From: Geomicrobium sp. JCM 19039
GTDB lineage: Bacteria > Bacillota > Bacilli > Bacillales > Marinococcaceae
Length of the DNA: 64,000 bases
Direction of reading: 5' to 3'
NCBI RefSeq assembly: GCF_000698145.1
Contig: NZ_BAXB01000013.1
Location: 56,952 to 120,951, forward strand
The notes beneath the pieces are model-generated. The model was not told where the DNA came from and ran no database searches. It saw only the letters and a program-made list of their open reading frames with translations. How positions within the stretch are numbered: the stretch's first letter is position 1; each line of letters begins with the position of its first letter. The translations under genes were made by a program, and so were the position numbers. Below are positions 9,382-18,522 of this stretch, in pieces.

Positions 9382-10425
9382 TTATTGAATGTCAAGTGCG
9401 CGGTGCAAGAATGCTGCGAAATGTGCGCGATTTGCGGTACGCTCTGGTTGGAAGTCTCCGTTGTTTCCAGTTGAGATGCCTGCCGTTGCAAATGCGCTAA
9501 TGGCATCGTAGTTGGCATCGTCTGAGCTAATGTCGTTGAAGCTTTCACCACCAACATACTCATCAAGTTCAAATGCTTGGAAGAATACGGATGCAACGTG
9601 AGAGCGTGTCATCGGTTCTGATGGCATGAATTCGTTGTTCGAGTTTCCGCCGAAAAGTCCGGCTTGCTCTACAGCTGCAATGGCTTCAGCGTTATGGTGA
9701 GTAGCAGATACGTCGCTAAATCCTGGCTCGCCGTCAGCACTCAAATCAAGTGCGCGTGCGAGAAGTGTAGCCGCTTGTCCACGGTTTAATTCAACGCGTG
9801 GGCGGTATGTGTAGTCAGAGTAACCGTTGATGATGCCGCCTTCGCCAAGCTCTGTAATTTCAGTATAAGCGAAGTGGTCACTGTTTACATCGTGATATTG
9901 TCCTGCGGGTAGTGGTTCTGGTTCCGGCTCTGGTTCAGGTGTTGTTTCAGAAGCAACCTCTTCTTGCTCCGTGAGGACACGCTGTGCGCCTACATAACGG
10001 CTTCCCCAGTAGTATGGGTCGTTGATGCTGACGATGGATACGCCGCGTGATGATGCTGAGTGGATCATGTCGCCTCCACCGATGTACATGCCGGAGTGAG
10101 ATACGCCACTTCCAGAAGTGTTAAAGAAGACTAAGTCTCCAGGTTTCAAGTTGCTTTTCGAGACGCTTTGGCCCGCATTTGATTGTGCGGCGGCGGTTCT
10201 CGGTAAGTCTTGGTCGAGTGCGCGATCGAAGATGTAGACGAGATACCCTGAGCAATCAAAGCCACTCGGTGATGTCCCTCCGAATCGGTATGGTGTTCCT
10301 AAATGTTTCTTTCCTTCTGCAATCACTTCATTTGCAGCTGAAGAAGCGCTCGCTGGTGTGTAGTCTGCAGCAAATGCAGAGAACGCCAGCACGGCACTGG
10401 CCGCAGCCATTAAGAATTTACGCAA
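9382..10425 (-). CDS. Secreted NlpC/P60 peptidoglycan endopeptidase with three SLH domains
   Basis: This is a cell-wall hydrolase that cuts stem-peptide bonds and is anchored by S-layer homology domains. I place the start at the TTG at 10425, behind AAGGGG, giving MRKFLMAAASAVLAFSAFAA, a clear signal peptide; a GTG at 10452 is also in frame. The NlpC/P60 domain (about residues 35-150) has the catalytic Cys in FDCSGYL and His in VSHSGMYIG. A Pro-Glu linker (TPEPEPEPEPLP) leads to three SLH repeats with the RGQAATLLARAL, RSHVASVFFQAF and RAHFAAFLHRAL helices. Upstream, on the same strand, is a WalR-like box, which suits a cell-wall hydrolase. Confidence 0.9.
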   Translation of the reverse strand: MRKFLMAAASAVLAFSAFAADYTPASASSAANEVIAEGKKHLGTPYRFGGTSPSGFDCSGYLVYIFDRALDQDLPRTAAAQSNAGQSVSKSNLKPGDLVFFNTSGSGVSHSGMYIGGGDMIHSASSRGVSIVSINDPYYWGSRYVGAQRVLTEQEEVASETTPEPEPEPEPLPAGQYHDVNSDHFAYTEITELGEGGIINGYSDYTYRPRVELNRGQAATLLARALDLSADGEPGFSDVSATHHNAEAIAAVEQAGLFGGNSNNEFMPSEPMTRSHVASVFFQAFELDEYVGGESFNDISSDDANYDAISAFATAGISTGNNGDFQPERTANRAHFAAFLHRALDIQ

Positions 10426-10564
10426 TGTTACTTTCCCCTTCCCCCGTAGCACCCCTGCTACTTAAGTAATGAATAATAAAACTTATGTAAGTATGTAATT
10501 GTGTTTGTTAGTTGTCGTGTTGGTTGAACAATTCATAGTCTATCATAGGAAAATAGCCATGACG

Positions 10565-10581
10565 TTTACAGTTATGTAACA
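10565..10581 (-). promoter_or_regulatory. WalR (YycF)-like box upstream of the NlpC/P60 gene
   Basis: On the minus strand, TGTTAC-N5-TGTAAA fits the Bacillus WalR consensus (two TGTWAH half sites separated by five bases). It lies about 140 bases upstream of a cell-wall endopeptidase, the kind of gene WalRK controls in Bacillus. This is a motif match only. Confidence 0.5.
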
Positions 10582-10739
10582 AGTTGAAGACAGAATGAAA
10601 CATTATATGTCACAATATCGTAAAATAAAGGCAAATTAAGCTTCGGAATAAAGAGGGTTCGACAGAATTCTCCGTGCAAATGTCGATTCTTGCCGCATTT
10701 CTCATGTATAAGTCCCTAGAAGCGCCTTGTATTCTCGTT

Positions 10740-10756
10740 TGTAACATGGTTGTAAC
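10740..10756 (+). promoter_or_regulatory. WalR-like box upstream of the lipoprotein gene
   Basis: TGTAAC-ATGGT-TGTAAC is a perfect match to the two-half-site WalR consensus, 72 bases before the lipoprotein start. Together with the box at 10565-10581 it suggests that the divergent pair is co-controlled. The 10426-10827 spacer contains no gene. Confidence 0.5.
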
Positions 10757-10827
10757 AACACTATACAAAGAATTCTCGATCGGCTAAAATAAGATAGAAT
10801 TGAACACAGGCACACGAAGGAGTATGT

Positions 10828-11628
10828 ATGAAGAAACTCGGATTATCGCTCGGCCTTTCTTTGCTCGTTGTGGCAGCAGGCTGTGGGCAACATGAGCAAC
10901 CTGAAGAGATTTTTAACCGTTCAAAAGAAGTGATGGCAGACTCGACGGAAAGTACCCATTTTAAGCAGTGGCAGAATTTGAATGTGAGCGGCGAATCGAC
11001 GAACATTAATACGCGCGGGGCAACGCGTTTGCAGCCGTTTGAATTATATATGATCAGTACGATGGATCTTGTCGACTTCAATGAACCGTTGGAATTCGAA
11101 TTTATGATTGATGGTGACGAAGCGTACTATAAAGAAGACGGTGAACCGACGCAATTTGCAGACGACGTACAAAGTACGGTCGTTGACATGATTAACCCTC
11201 TCGATGAAATGGATCGGTATGCGCCATTCGAACAGTCGATGCTTATGAAAGAAATTGAAGACTACTATGAAGTGTCGTTTCGTACCGACCAGGAGCAACA
11301 TATTCCTCTCGTTATGGAAAAGATGGAACAGTGGGGTGTAGTTGAAGAGGACTTGGAAGGTGCAATAGAAGATTCTATTGAAATTGAGCGAATTGATATG
11401 GTCGCGTTTATCGATAAAGAGACGTATCAACTTCATCAATTTGATACCCGGTATCGTTTCCTCGTCAACATCCAAGGGGACTTGCATCAGATTGATGATC
11501 AGCAAAGCCTTCGTTACGAATACATCAATGAAATCGATGGCGATTTAGAAACGTTCGTCCGTTGGTTAATTGAAGAAGAGCAGCAAGAAGAAGATGATGA
11601 AGAGGAAGACGAAGAAGAACTGCTTTAA
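10828..11628 (+). CDS. Lipoprotein of unknown function, DUF6612-like
   Basis: This is a 266-residue membrane-anchored lipoprotein. The signal peptide ends in the lipobox VVAAGC (Cys about residue 19). The rest is a beta-rich body with alternating polar strands, resembling the Gram-positive lipoproteins of the DUF6612 / LppX-like fold (segment FMIDGDEAYYKED). The C-terminus is a run of about 20 Glu/Asp residues (EEEQQEEDDEEEDEEELL), which is unusual. A terminator follows. It is divergent from the NlpC/P60 gene and both may be under WalR. The function is not known. Confidence 0.75.
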   Translation: MKKLGLSLGLSLLVVAAGCGQHEQPEEIFNRSKEVMADSTESTHFKQWQNLNVSGESTNINTRGATRLQPFELYMISTMDLVDFNEPLEFEFMIDGDEAYYKEDGEPTQFADDVQSTVVDMINPLDEMDRYAPFEQSMLMKEIEDYYEVSFRTDQEQHIPLVMEKMEQWGVVEEDLEGAIEDSIEIERIDMVAFIDKETYQLHQFDTRYRFLVNIQGDLHQIDDQQSLRYEYINEIDGDLETFVRWLIEEEQQEEDDEEEDEEELL

Positions 11629-11643
11629 AAGAATGAAGAAGAG

Positions 11644-11671
11644 CGGACGATGACTCATCGTCCGTTTTTTT
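11644..11671 (+). terminator. Rho-independent terminator after the lipoprotein gene
   Basis: CGGACGATG-act-CATCGTCCG is followed by seven T. The stem is perfect and the site is 15 bases after the stop codon. Confidence 0.9.
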
Positions 11672-11947
11672 AATTTGTAATCCACTGCCGAGCATGTATG
11701 ATCAGATACATATTCCTATAAATAATTCATACGCATCAAATATAATGACAAGTAAAACAATCGAAAAAGTATAATAAATGGACTAAAATCCTAATTTTGT
11801 TAAGAAGATTAAAATACTCTCGGAAAAAACTAGCAATATATGTCTTCATATTGTAAAATTGGTGACAACTTGTCGAAATATCCATACTAGTGCAAGAACG
11901 AACTGGAATAAATTGCATGGATTTATGAAAAACCGCCTAGTTTTTAA

Positions 11948-11977
11948 TTGACAGGTGGTTTTCAAGGTCTATATAAT
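11948..11977 (+). promoter_or_regulatory. Strong sigma-A promoter of the S-layer gene
   Basis: TTGACA and TATAAT are separated by 18 bases (17 if read ATATAA). Transcription would begin near 11984, giving a 5' untranslated leader of about 200 bases before the ATG at 12184. Long stable leaders are typical of S-layer mRNAs. I see no gene in 11672-12183. Confidence 0.75.
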
Positions 11978-12183
11978 GAATCTTGGTAGTCTTGCAATCT
12001 AGGAAAATATGGTGATTGACGAAGTTACCAAGGAGGCGATGAGGAACGAGTTACTAATGATCATCATGTAGTTTGACCATTTGTCGCCCGTCCGAAATGT
12101 CTCAGAAGTTAAGAATGGCGGTACAAAGTTGTTTCATAATTCTAAAGAGGCAACTTGTGCATTATACAAAAGGAGGAGTAAGA

Positions 12184-15100
12184 ATGGCTTACCAACCAAA
12201 GTCTTACCGAAAGTTTATTGCAGGTACGATGACTGCAGCAATGGCAGCATCAGCATTTGCTGTCACTACGCCTCAGCAGGTTGCTGACGCTCAGGAGCAA
12301 AGATTCTCGGATGTATCTCCATCGCACCACGCGTTTGAAACAATCCAAAGAGCAGCAGACAGAGGGATTGTAAATGGTTACTCCGATGGTACATACCGTC
12401 CAAGCGAGCAACTCATCCGTGGGCAAGCAGCACGTATGCTCGCAAACGCAATTGATTTGGATACACCACCTGTAACATCAACACCATTTGAAGACCTAAG
12501 TGCAGATCACGTATATGCAGATGTTGCATCGGCAATGCATGAAGCAGGTATCATCATTGGACGTCATGGCGGTACGCAATTTGATGCAGGTACAGTCATC
12601 TCCCGTGAGCAAATGGCTTCTATACCTTGTTCGTGCATTTGACCTTGATCCTATTCCAGGCGCAGATCACGGAATTGTTGACCTTGATGACGCGTATGAA
12701 GCTCACCTTGAGAACATTGAAATCCTTTCCCACCACGGCATTACACGTGTCGACAACGGGAACTTCCGTCCAAAAGAATCTGTTGACCGTACACAAATGG
12801 CTGTCTTCCTTGACCGTGCCATGGACGTACGCAACACATTGGATGCAGGCCTCGTAGATATCGAAGCCGTAAACAACCAAACTGTACACGTTACATTTAA
12901 TAGTGAAGTTACAGGCGTTGACGCTGAGCAGTTCGATATCCCTGGTCTTGAAGTTCTTGACGCAACTGTTGTTGCTGGACCAGAAGGTGAGAACAACGTC
13001 GTAAGCCTTACAACTTCTTCACAAACAGCAGAAGAAGAATACCGCCTTTACTACAACGGCGAGCGTACTTCTCTTACATTCCTCGGCAGTGGCGCAGAAG
13101 CAACAACTCCGGTTGATGTAACAGAAGTTACTGCGATCACTCCTTACGGCGTTTACGTAGAATTTGACGCTCCAGGCGAAGAGCTCGTAGACGCAACTGT
13201 CGTTGTTCAAGACCCTAATGGTTATACACACGAAGTATATCCACAAGACCTTGCTGCTGACGATACGGAAGCACTTTTCGAATTCGTTGAAGCCCCAGTA
13301 TTCCCTGAAGCAGGTACGTGGATTGTTAACGGCGTGAACTACACAATGGAATTCGGCATCGGTGTAGAAGCTCTTGACCGCATCGGTGAAACGGTAGAAC
13401 TTACATTCAATTCTACAGTAGAAGAACTTTCTGTAAACGACATTGTCGTTCGTGATGCGATCACAAACGAACGTCGCGGAATTGCTTCTGTTGTTCTTGC
13501 CGAAGATGGTAGATCAGCACAAGTAACGTTCTTAGCATCATCTGATCAAGGTGGCGGTGCATACTTAGAGCCACTTCGTGAGTATGTCTTCCAAATGACG
13601 ATTCCTGGATTCCCTCCAGCATCTTACACATATGAGCGCCCGGGGTATCTTGAAAATGTACGTGTGGTTGACTCAAGCGCGAGCAACGAAACAGTCACTT
13701 TTAACGATGGAACGACATTGAATGCATATGAAGGAACAGACTTCGAAGCTGTTCTTGGTACAGGCGGTACAGTAGCATTCAACAGCAACTATGACATCGT
13801 TGATTTCTTCATCGCTGACGAAGAGGTACTTCTAGGTGCTGTAACTGATGTAGAATTCGATGGCGATACACCAGTTGAAATTGCCCTTAATGGCGAGTGG
13901 TATGACCTTGCTGATGGTTATGACCTTCGTTACAATGGCGAAGTTGGAACATCACTCGCATCTGTAGGCGGCCCAACAGCTGACTATGCGAAGTTTGTTT
14001 TAAACAGCCAAGGTGAAGTTGCATTCTACGATGCGTATGATTGGGATGCTTCAATTCTTGTTGAAGAAGTAAATGACGGAATCGTCTCTGGATTCGGTCA
14101 AGAACTTGACGTTAACGATTACACAATCGTTGAAGATGGTCAAACGATCAGCTACGGGGATCTAACTCGTGGAGATAACCTCTTCTTCAATGACAGTGCA
14201 GAGTATGCAGAAGTATACAATGACGTTGTTGTTGGAAACATTGACCGCATCTTCCAAGACAGTGTAGTCATTGATGGCGTCGAGTATGACTTCGATACAG
14301 ACAGTGCGTACTACATTGATGAAAATGATGAAGTAAGACCATTAACTGCTCAAGTTTTTGAGGACTTCGAGAACAGCGATGAGCCAGTTTCTCTATATCT
14401 TAACCGTGCAGGTGAAATCTCCTTTGTTCTAGGTGACCTTGGTAGCCTAGTACGTAGTGAAGATGGCGCTTACCTTACTGCGGATGCAAATGCATTCTCT
14501 CAAGGAAACCGCGAAATTCTTGAACTAAACTACGTGAACACTGCAGGTGAGGCAGAAGCTGTCACTCTAACCAACCAAACGATTACTACATTGAATGGGT
14601 ATACACCTGGTCAAGCGGTTTCTAGTGACGATGATCGGATTGTTGATGACTTTACATTTAGTTTCGCTGGTGACGGCACTGGCTCAATTCAAATCAGTGC
14701 TGAGGGTGACTTAATTAGTACAGTTACTATCGACGAAACCAATAACGTTGCAGGACAAATCATTGACCTTGTTCGTAACTCAGATGGAGAAGTTGTAGGG
14801 CTTAATACTCTTGCACCAGCAGCAAGCTTTAATGTTGGTCGTGATCTAGACTCTGCAAATGTAGGTCAAAACTTCCTAAACCTTGGTACGGAAGATGATC
14901 CAGCCAACGTTCGTGTATTCAGTCAAACTCCAGTGTTCCTTCAAGATGGAGATGGAGACCTTGAGGGTGTATATAGCTGGGGTGAGATTGAAGACTTCGA
15001 TCTAGTACACGAAGCAACGGTATACCACAGCAACAGCACTGACGGTGTCGTTGATTACCTGGTCGTTGATATCGACAATACAGATATCGAGAGTGCAGTA

Positions 15101-16216
15101 ACAGACTATAACGTCGTTGTAGACAGCGTTACGCTGAATGCTGCAGGAACTGAAGTTGCTCGACTTACTGCCATCGTAAATGGTGAGCGTCAAACATTTG
15201 ATGTAGACCTCGACGATGAAAATGAAGGCAATGACAGTGGTCTTGTAGACGCTGAAAATGCAGATGATGAAACAGTTCGTGGCGCATTAGCAGAAATTGG
15301 TGTGAACGAAGACGGAGTTGTTACAGAACTTAGCGCTGTTGAAGATGCTTCAGTTGTAGCTGGTGAGTTAACTGTTGAATCACTTACAAATCGTACAGTT
15401 AGCTTCGAAGTAGATGGTGTACAAACAACATTCACTATTGAAGCTGACGGCTACCTTGTAAGCAACACAGGTGACACACTAACAATCAATACTTCAAACC
15501 TTAACTGGTTAAGTGATATTGGTGAAGGAAACAGCGTTCGCGCAGTCCTAGCTGAAGAGAACAGCCGTTTCATTGATTACATCGTAATTGATGACGCTGG
15601 TGAAGTTGATGAAGAAGACGAAGAAGCTCCATTTGAAACTTTCTCAGAAGCACGTGCAGCACTTATTGCAGCATTCGCTGATCGTGAAAGAAACGACTTC
15701 CACACAGCTCTGGGCGCTATTGCAGATTTCGTAGACGTAGACTTCTATGATGAGAACCAAGAAGCATATTTTGAAGCATACGAAGATCTAGTTCTTTCTT
15801 CTGACGATGACGCTCCTGTTACTAGAGATGAGTTTGCAAGCTTCATTACAGACGTAAATGCTGCTAACCCAGTAGATGATGATGAAGATGAAGATGATGA
15901 TGGAGACGAAAACGAAGATGTATCTATCACAATTAACTCCGCTACTCTTGAACTTGAAGATGGAGAATTAGAATTAGACATCGATTTATCTAATGAAACT
16001 GGCGATGTAACTTATGCAATTGTTATTGAGGATGACAGTGAAGAAGTAGTAAGCATTGCAGATGGTGATATAACTGCTGAAGACGGAACACTTACTGCAA
16101 CTGTTTCTGAAATTGAATTATTTGATGCTAGTGAAGAATACACTGTTACTGTTACAGTAACAGATGAAGATGCTTCTGCTAATGATACATTTGATTTAAC
16201 TGTTAACCCTGAATAA
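12184..16216 (+). CDS. S-layer protein with three N-terminal SLH domains, one frameshift
   Basis: This is the surface-layer protein, about 1,344 residues once one extra base is removed. The start ATG follows AAAGGAGGAG. A signal peptide (MAYQPKSYRKFIAGTMTAAM...) is followed by SLH motifs RFSDVSPSHHAFETI, FEDLSADHVYADV and the third at about 165-205 (VDRTQMAVFLDRAMD). The frame changes near 12618 within REQMALYLVRAFDL, where the sequence has one T too many. The long body is acidic and beta-rich (about residues 220-1230), then comes an Asp/Glu tract (DDDEDEDDDGDENED, about 1231-1245) and a final Ig-like domain. A very acidic composition fits an alkaliphile's exterior. Codon use is strongly biased, as in a highly expressed gene. 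Confidence 0.9.
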
Positions 16217-16229
16217 AACTAATCGAAAC

Positions 16230-16830
16230 GTTCTCTGTTAAGCTCTGAAACAATGAGTAAACCAGAGGGAAAGTCCCCGCCTCCCGAGAGGTGGGGTTCT
16301 TTCTAACTGTTATGTGGAAATTGGTTGGTGAAAGCCTAACCCGTGGTTCAGCAAACTTTATATGACCACGTGCTTAATCTCCTGCGTCCAGTGACACGCA
16401 TTTCCGTGGAAGGGGGCGAAGTCAGGTGAAGTCGTAGCGCCAAATGGCGAGCGGAGCTCCTTAAAAGGTTCCTATGGCTAGGGTGACGAATCCGTGTAGA
16501 TGGGGCTAGAGGGAGCAGGTGCTTTGGAAAATATCGCATGCTAGGGTTTCGGCATCTGCCTCCTTACGATAGGTTGCAGTCGTAATTGCTGTAGTCGACG
16601 TCTCTCTTGCTCGAGAGCGGGAGCCTAAGGGAATCAAAACAAGGGATACACATAACGGAACGTTTGAAGCTTACAAACGCGAGGCTGGAATGAGCCTGAG
16701 ACCTTTGTAAGTGGCAGCGGATTCGTAGTAACTGTGAAGCCTGCCGTTTGCACAATGCAGGTAACTGTGTTGGAGGAGAAAACAGGTGGAGTGAAGGAAT
16801 CCAGTCAATGACGTTGCACAATAATAATCG
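16230..16830 (+). mobile_element. Probable group II intron relic (RNA domains I-III, reverse transcriptase lost)
   Basis: This roughly 600-base non-coding block after the S-layer stop has short stretches that resemble group II intron RNA: AGGGAAAGTCCC (16266-16277) near the 5' end, GCCTAAC (16334) and GGCTAGG (16486), which can pair as in domain I, then GGATTCGTAGTAACTGTG (16719-16736), like domain III. A short open reading start (ATGACGTTGCAC) near 16808 sits where an intron-encoded reverse transcriptase would begin, but it stops after 10 codons. No domain V directly follows. A local hairpin CCCCGCCTC-ccga-GAGGTGGGG at 16275-16296, followed by TTCTTTCT, could instead be the S-layer terminator. 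The identification rests on remembered family patterns and needs a covariance search. Confidence 0.42.
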
Positions 16831-16865
16831 GCTAGTGTGACCCCCTATTTCACACTAGCAACGGA

Positions 16866-16893
16866 GAAGGAGCCAATTGGCTCCTTCTTTTTT
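16866..16893 (+). terminator. Rho-independent terminator downstream of the S-layer region
   Basis: GAAGGAGCC-AATT-GGCTCCTTC is followed by six T. A second inverted repeat, GCTAGTGTGA...TCACACTAGC, lies just upstream at 16830-16859. Confidence 0.8.
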
Positions 16894-16988
16894 GTTATGC
16901 AAAAATAAGGTATTTGTCAGTTTATGTGTCTTAAATGGGCTTTTATCTGATATATATTGTAAACTAGACACTTTGTTCGTCGAAGCTA

Positions 16989-17017
16989 TTGAACATAGGT
17001 CTTTCCTGCATCATACT
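16989..17017 (+). promoter_or_regulatory. Promoter of the first leader-RNA gene
   Basis: TTGAAC and CATACT are 17 bases apart. The predicted start, near 17024, coincides with the base of the 5' hairpin of the leader RNA described next. The same arrangement is seen at the second copy. Confidence 0.6.
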
Positions 17018-17022
17018 TTTCT

Positions 17023-17122
17023 CAACAAGTGGGGGCTTGTTGTGCGAAATTATTGACGGATCGCCGCGTGCGATGAAAGTCGCCTGCGTGGTGAATGCCT
17101 GATCGTGAGACAGGAATAGCGA
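17023..17122 (+). promoter_or_regulatory. Structured 5' leader RNA, copy 1
   Basis: The leader starts with the hairpin CAACAAG-TGGGGG-CTTGTTG, then GTGCGAAATTATTGACGGATCGC. Next is a long hairpin with a GAAA tetraloop: lower stem CGCCGCGT/GCGTGGTG, two-base 3' bulge CT, upper stem GCGAT/GTCGC. It ends with a CCTG...CAGG hairpin and GGAATAGCGAA. The long hairpin has the outline of a group IIC intron domain V. A near copy at 17567-17660 keeps the order and the loops but changes stem bases on both sides, which is good evidence for RNA structure. I cannot match it to a named riboswitch class. Confidence 0.6.
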
Positions 17123-17156
17123 ACCCGTACCAGACATTTTTGATTTTCAAGAGGTG

Positions 17157-17399
17157 ATGCAAAAAACAATACGTCAAGCATCAATCACTGTCACTTTTAA
17201 TTTTGAAGAGCCACAAGATGGAAATGTAATCGTAGAAATGATTACTCCAGAAAGTCGTGAGTGGGGTCAGATTGAGTTGCGAGAAAATGTCTATCATCTC
17301 CCTTTAAATCAGCGTGCAGAAACAATGTTTCGCTTACGAGTTGACGGTGGGGTGTATGATGGTCAATACAGTCGTGAATACATTTTAGAAAATATCTAG
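17157..17399 (+). CDS. Small beta-rich protein of unknown function, member 1
   Basis: This is an 80-residue protein, unrecognised. The ATG at 17157 sits only two bases after AGAGG; a GTG at 17154 is the alternative. The frame is also open back to the leader (NSEPVPDIFDFQE), so the start is uncertain. The body is alternating beta strand (ASITVTFNFEEP, GNVIVEMITPES, MFRLRVDGGVYDGQYS). The pattern matches the C-terminal half of the minus-strand relic at 28336-28596 (IRLVIDGGTFDGQS) and more weakly the next gene. It has its own promoter, leader RNA and terminator. No signal peptide or membrane segment is visible. Confidence 0.55.
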   Translation: MQKTIRQASITVTFNFEEPQDGNVIVEMITPESREWGQIELRENVYHLPLNQRAETMFRLRVDGGVYDGQYSREYILENI

Positions 17400-17426
17400 C
17401 AAGTGCAGCATAGTTGCTTGCTTTAG

Positions 17427-17454
17427 ACACCCAATTTATTTGGGTGTTTTTTTT
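17427..17454 (+). terminator. Terminator of small gene 1
   Basis: ACACCCA-atttatt-TGGGTGT is followed by a run of eight T, 27 bases after the stop codon. Confidence 0.85.
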
Positions 17455-17531
17455 ATAAATATTTTAGTCTAGCCTATATTTCATGCAAATCTAAATATAC
17501 TATAATAATTAAATAATTAAGTCGATTAGTG

Positions 17532-17560
17532 TTGATATTGGAATATTAAACTAATATAAT
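17532..17560 (+). promoter_or_regulatory. Promoter of the second leader-RNA gene
   Basis: TTGATA and a consensus TATAAT are exactly 17 bases apart. The predicted start at about 17567 falls on the first base of the 5' hairpin of leader copy 2. Confidence 0.75.
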
Positions 17561-17566
17561 AGTAGG

Positions 17567-17660
17567 AAAGGTGGGGGCCTTTTGTGCAAATTTGACGGAT
17601 CGCTTTGTGCATGAAAGTCGCCTGCATGGTGAATGCCCGATCGTGAGACGGGAATAGCGA
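17567..17660 (+). promoter_or_regulatory. Structured 5' leader RNA, copy 2
   Basis: This has the same architecture as copy 1. The first hairpin is AAAGG-TGGGGG-CCTTT: the loop is identical while every stem pair but one differs. Then come GTGCAAATTTGACGGATCGC, the ATGAAAGTCGCC core and a CCCG...CGGG hairpin (CCTG...CAGG in copy 1, a compensatory change), and finally GGAATAGCGAA. One base of the GAAA hairpin's upper stem is missing relative to copy 1, either decay or a sequencing deletion. Confidence 0.58.
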
Positions 17661-17661
17661 A

Positions 17662-18021
17662 TATGAAGAAATAGATATTAGTATAGACTATGAAAGACCT
17701 TACAATTTTGATGGACAAATTTATGGAAATCAAGTGCGGGTTAACCTTCCTAGTGAACTTCAAGGAAAGACCGTTGCGCCAGGTGATTTTAATTTTACAG
17801 CCATAACTACCAATGGTGTTGAAGTGAGAAACACCTCTAAGATTGAATTATTGTTAGGTAATCGATTAACAACAACCTTTCTATGGAACCCAAATAATGA
17901 TAGGGAAGGCGGCTCTTGGACTTTTGGAACCAACTTTGAAGAAGGGGATACGATTGAAACCGTGAGGATTACCGTTACACTAGATGGAGTGACTTATGTT
18001 GGTTCAGATGACGTTTATTAA
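17662..18021 (+). CDS. Small beta-rich protein of unknown function, member 2
   Basis: The open frame runs from the end of the leader (YEEIDISIDYERPYNFDG) to the stop at 18021, about 119 residues. A GTG at 17734 is the first conventional start, but it would remove the strand region that matches the neighbouring gene. One added A in the AAA at 17668-17671 would give ATG AAG AAA ATA GAT and the start MKKIDISIDYERP, which I favour given the many deletions in this window. Segments such as DGQIYGNQVRVNLPSEL and ETVRITVTLDGVTYVGSDDVY recall member 1. The function is unknown; there is no signal peptide. Confidence 0.5.
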   Translation, partial: YEEIDISIDYERPYNFDGQIYGNQVRVNLPSELQGKTVAPGDFNFTAITTNGVEVRNTSKIELLLGNRLTTTFLWNPNNDREGGSWTFGTNFEEGDTIETVRITVTLDGVTYVGSDDVY

Positions 18022-18067
18022 TTCTTACTTTAATTCACAATGGAGTAAATAAATGGTATGAGAGAAG

Positions 18068-18094
18068 GACTGGAGGATAACCTCCAGTCTTTTT
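18068..18094 (+). terminator. Terminator of small gene 2
   Basis: GACTGGAGG-ataa-CCTCCAGTC is followed by five T. The 18095-18522 stretch beyond it has no supportable gene; it includes a short 30-codon open stretch near 18220-18320 without a recognisable product. Confidence 0.85.
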
Positions 18095-18522
18095 ACCACT
18101 TCTCTTAGTCAGTACTAAATAAACAAGAATCTTTATTGGCAATGGATTCATATTCAAAAACAATTCTAAAGTAAGCCTTGAGAAAGCTAATTTTCTTATT
18201 TTAAAGGTGGGAACTTTATAAGAAGAAATTTGCAAAGTGAAAACAAGATAGAAATTGAGGTGAAAAGCGGAGTGTTAAAAGTGTTTAATTGCCATGAAGC
18301 CATATCACCACCATATTGAAATTTTAATAACCTATGACAAAGAGTTGGTTGAAAGTTTTATTGGTTAGTGAGCTATTCTCAATTATCTTGTTTGTTAGTT
18401 AAAAACGATGCTCAATGACTACTTACGATTTTGGAATTGATACAACTTTTGGTTAGAATTTTTGTCGTGGTCAATTGTTTACCCCTGTTCAAATTTGAAA
18501 TATTTATTAGGAGGATTTTTTA

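Noticed and set aside
11736..12183. Possible small genes between the lipoprotein and S-layer genes, including an in-frame upstream start at 12073
   Set aside because: The ATG at 12184 has the strong AAAGGAGGAG site and begins a proper signal peptide; the rest fits an untranslated leader.
13461..13676. Minus-strand open frames inside the S-layer gene
   Set aside because: Shadows of a long, strongly codon-biased plus-strand gene.
17035..17122. Leader RNA as a known riboswitch (c-di-GMP, c-di-AMP, TPP, SAM, ZTP)
   Set aside because: The conserved cores I remember for these classes are absent; only generic stem-loops are shared.
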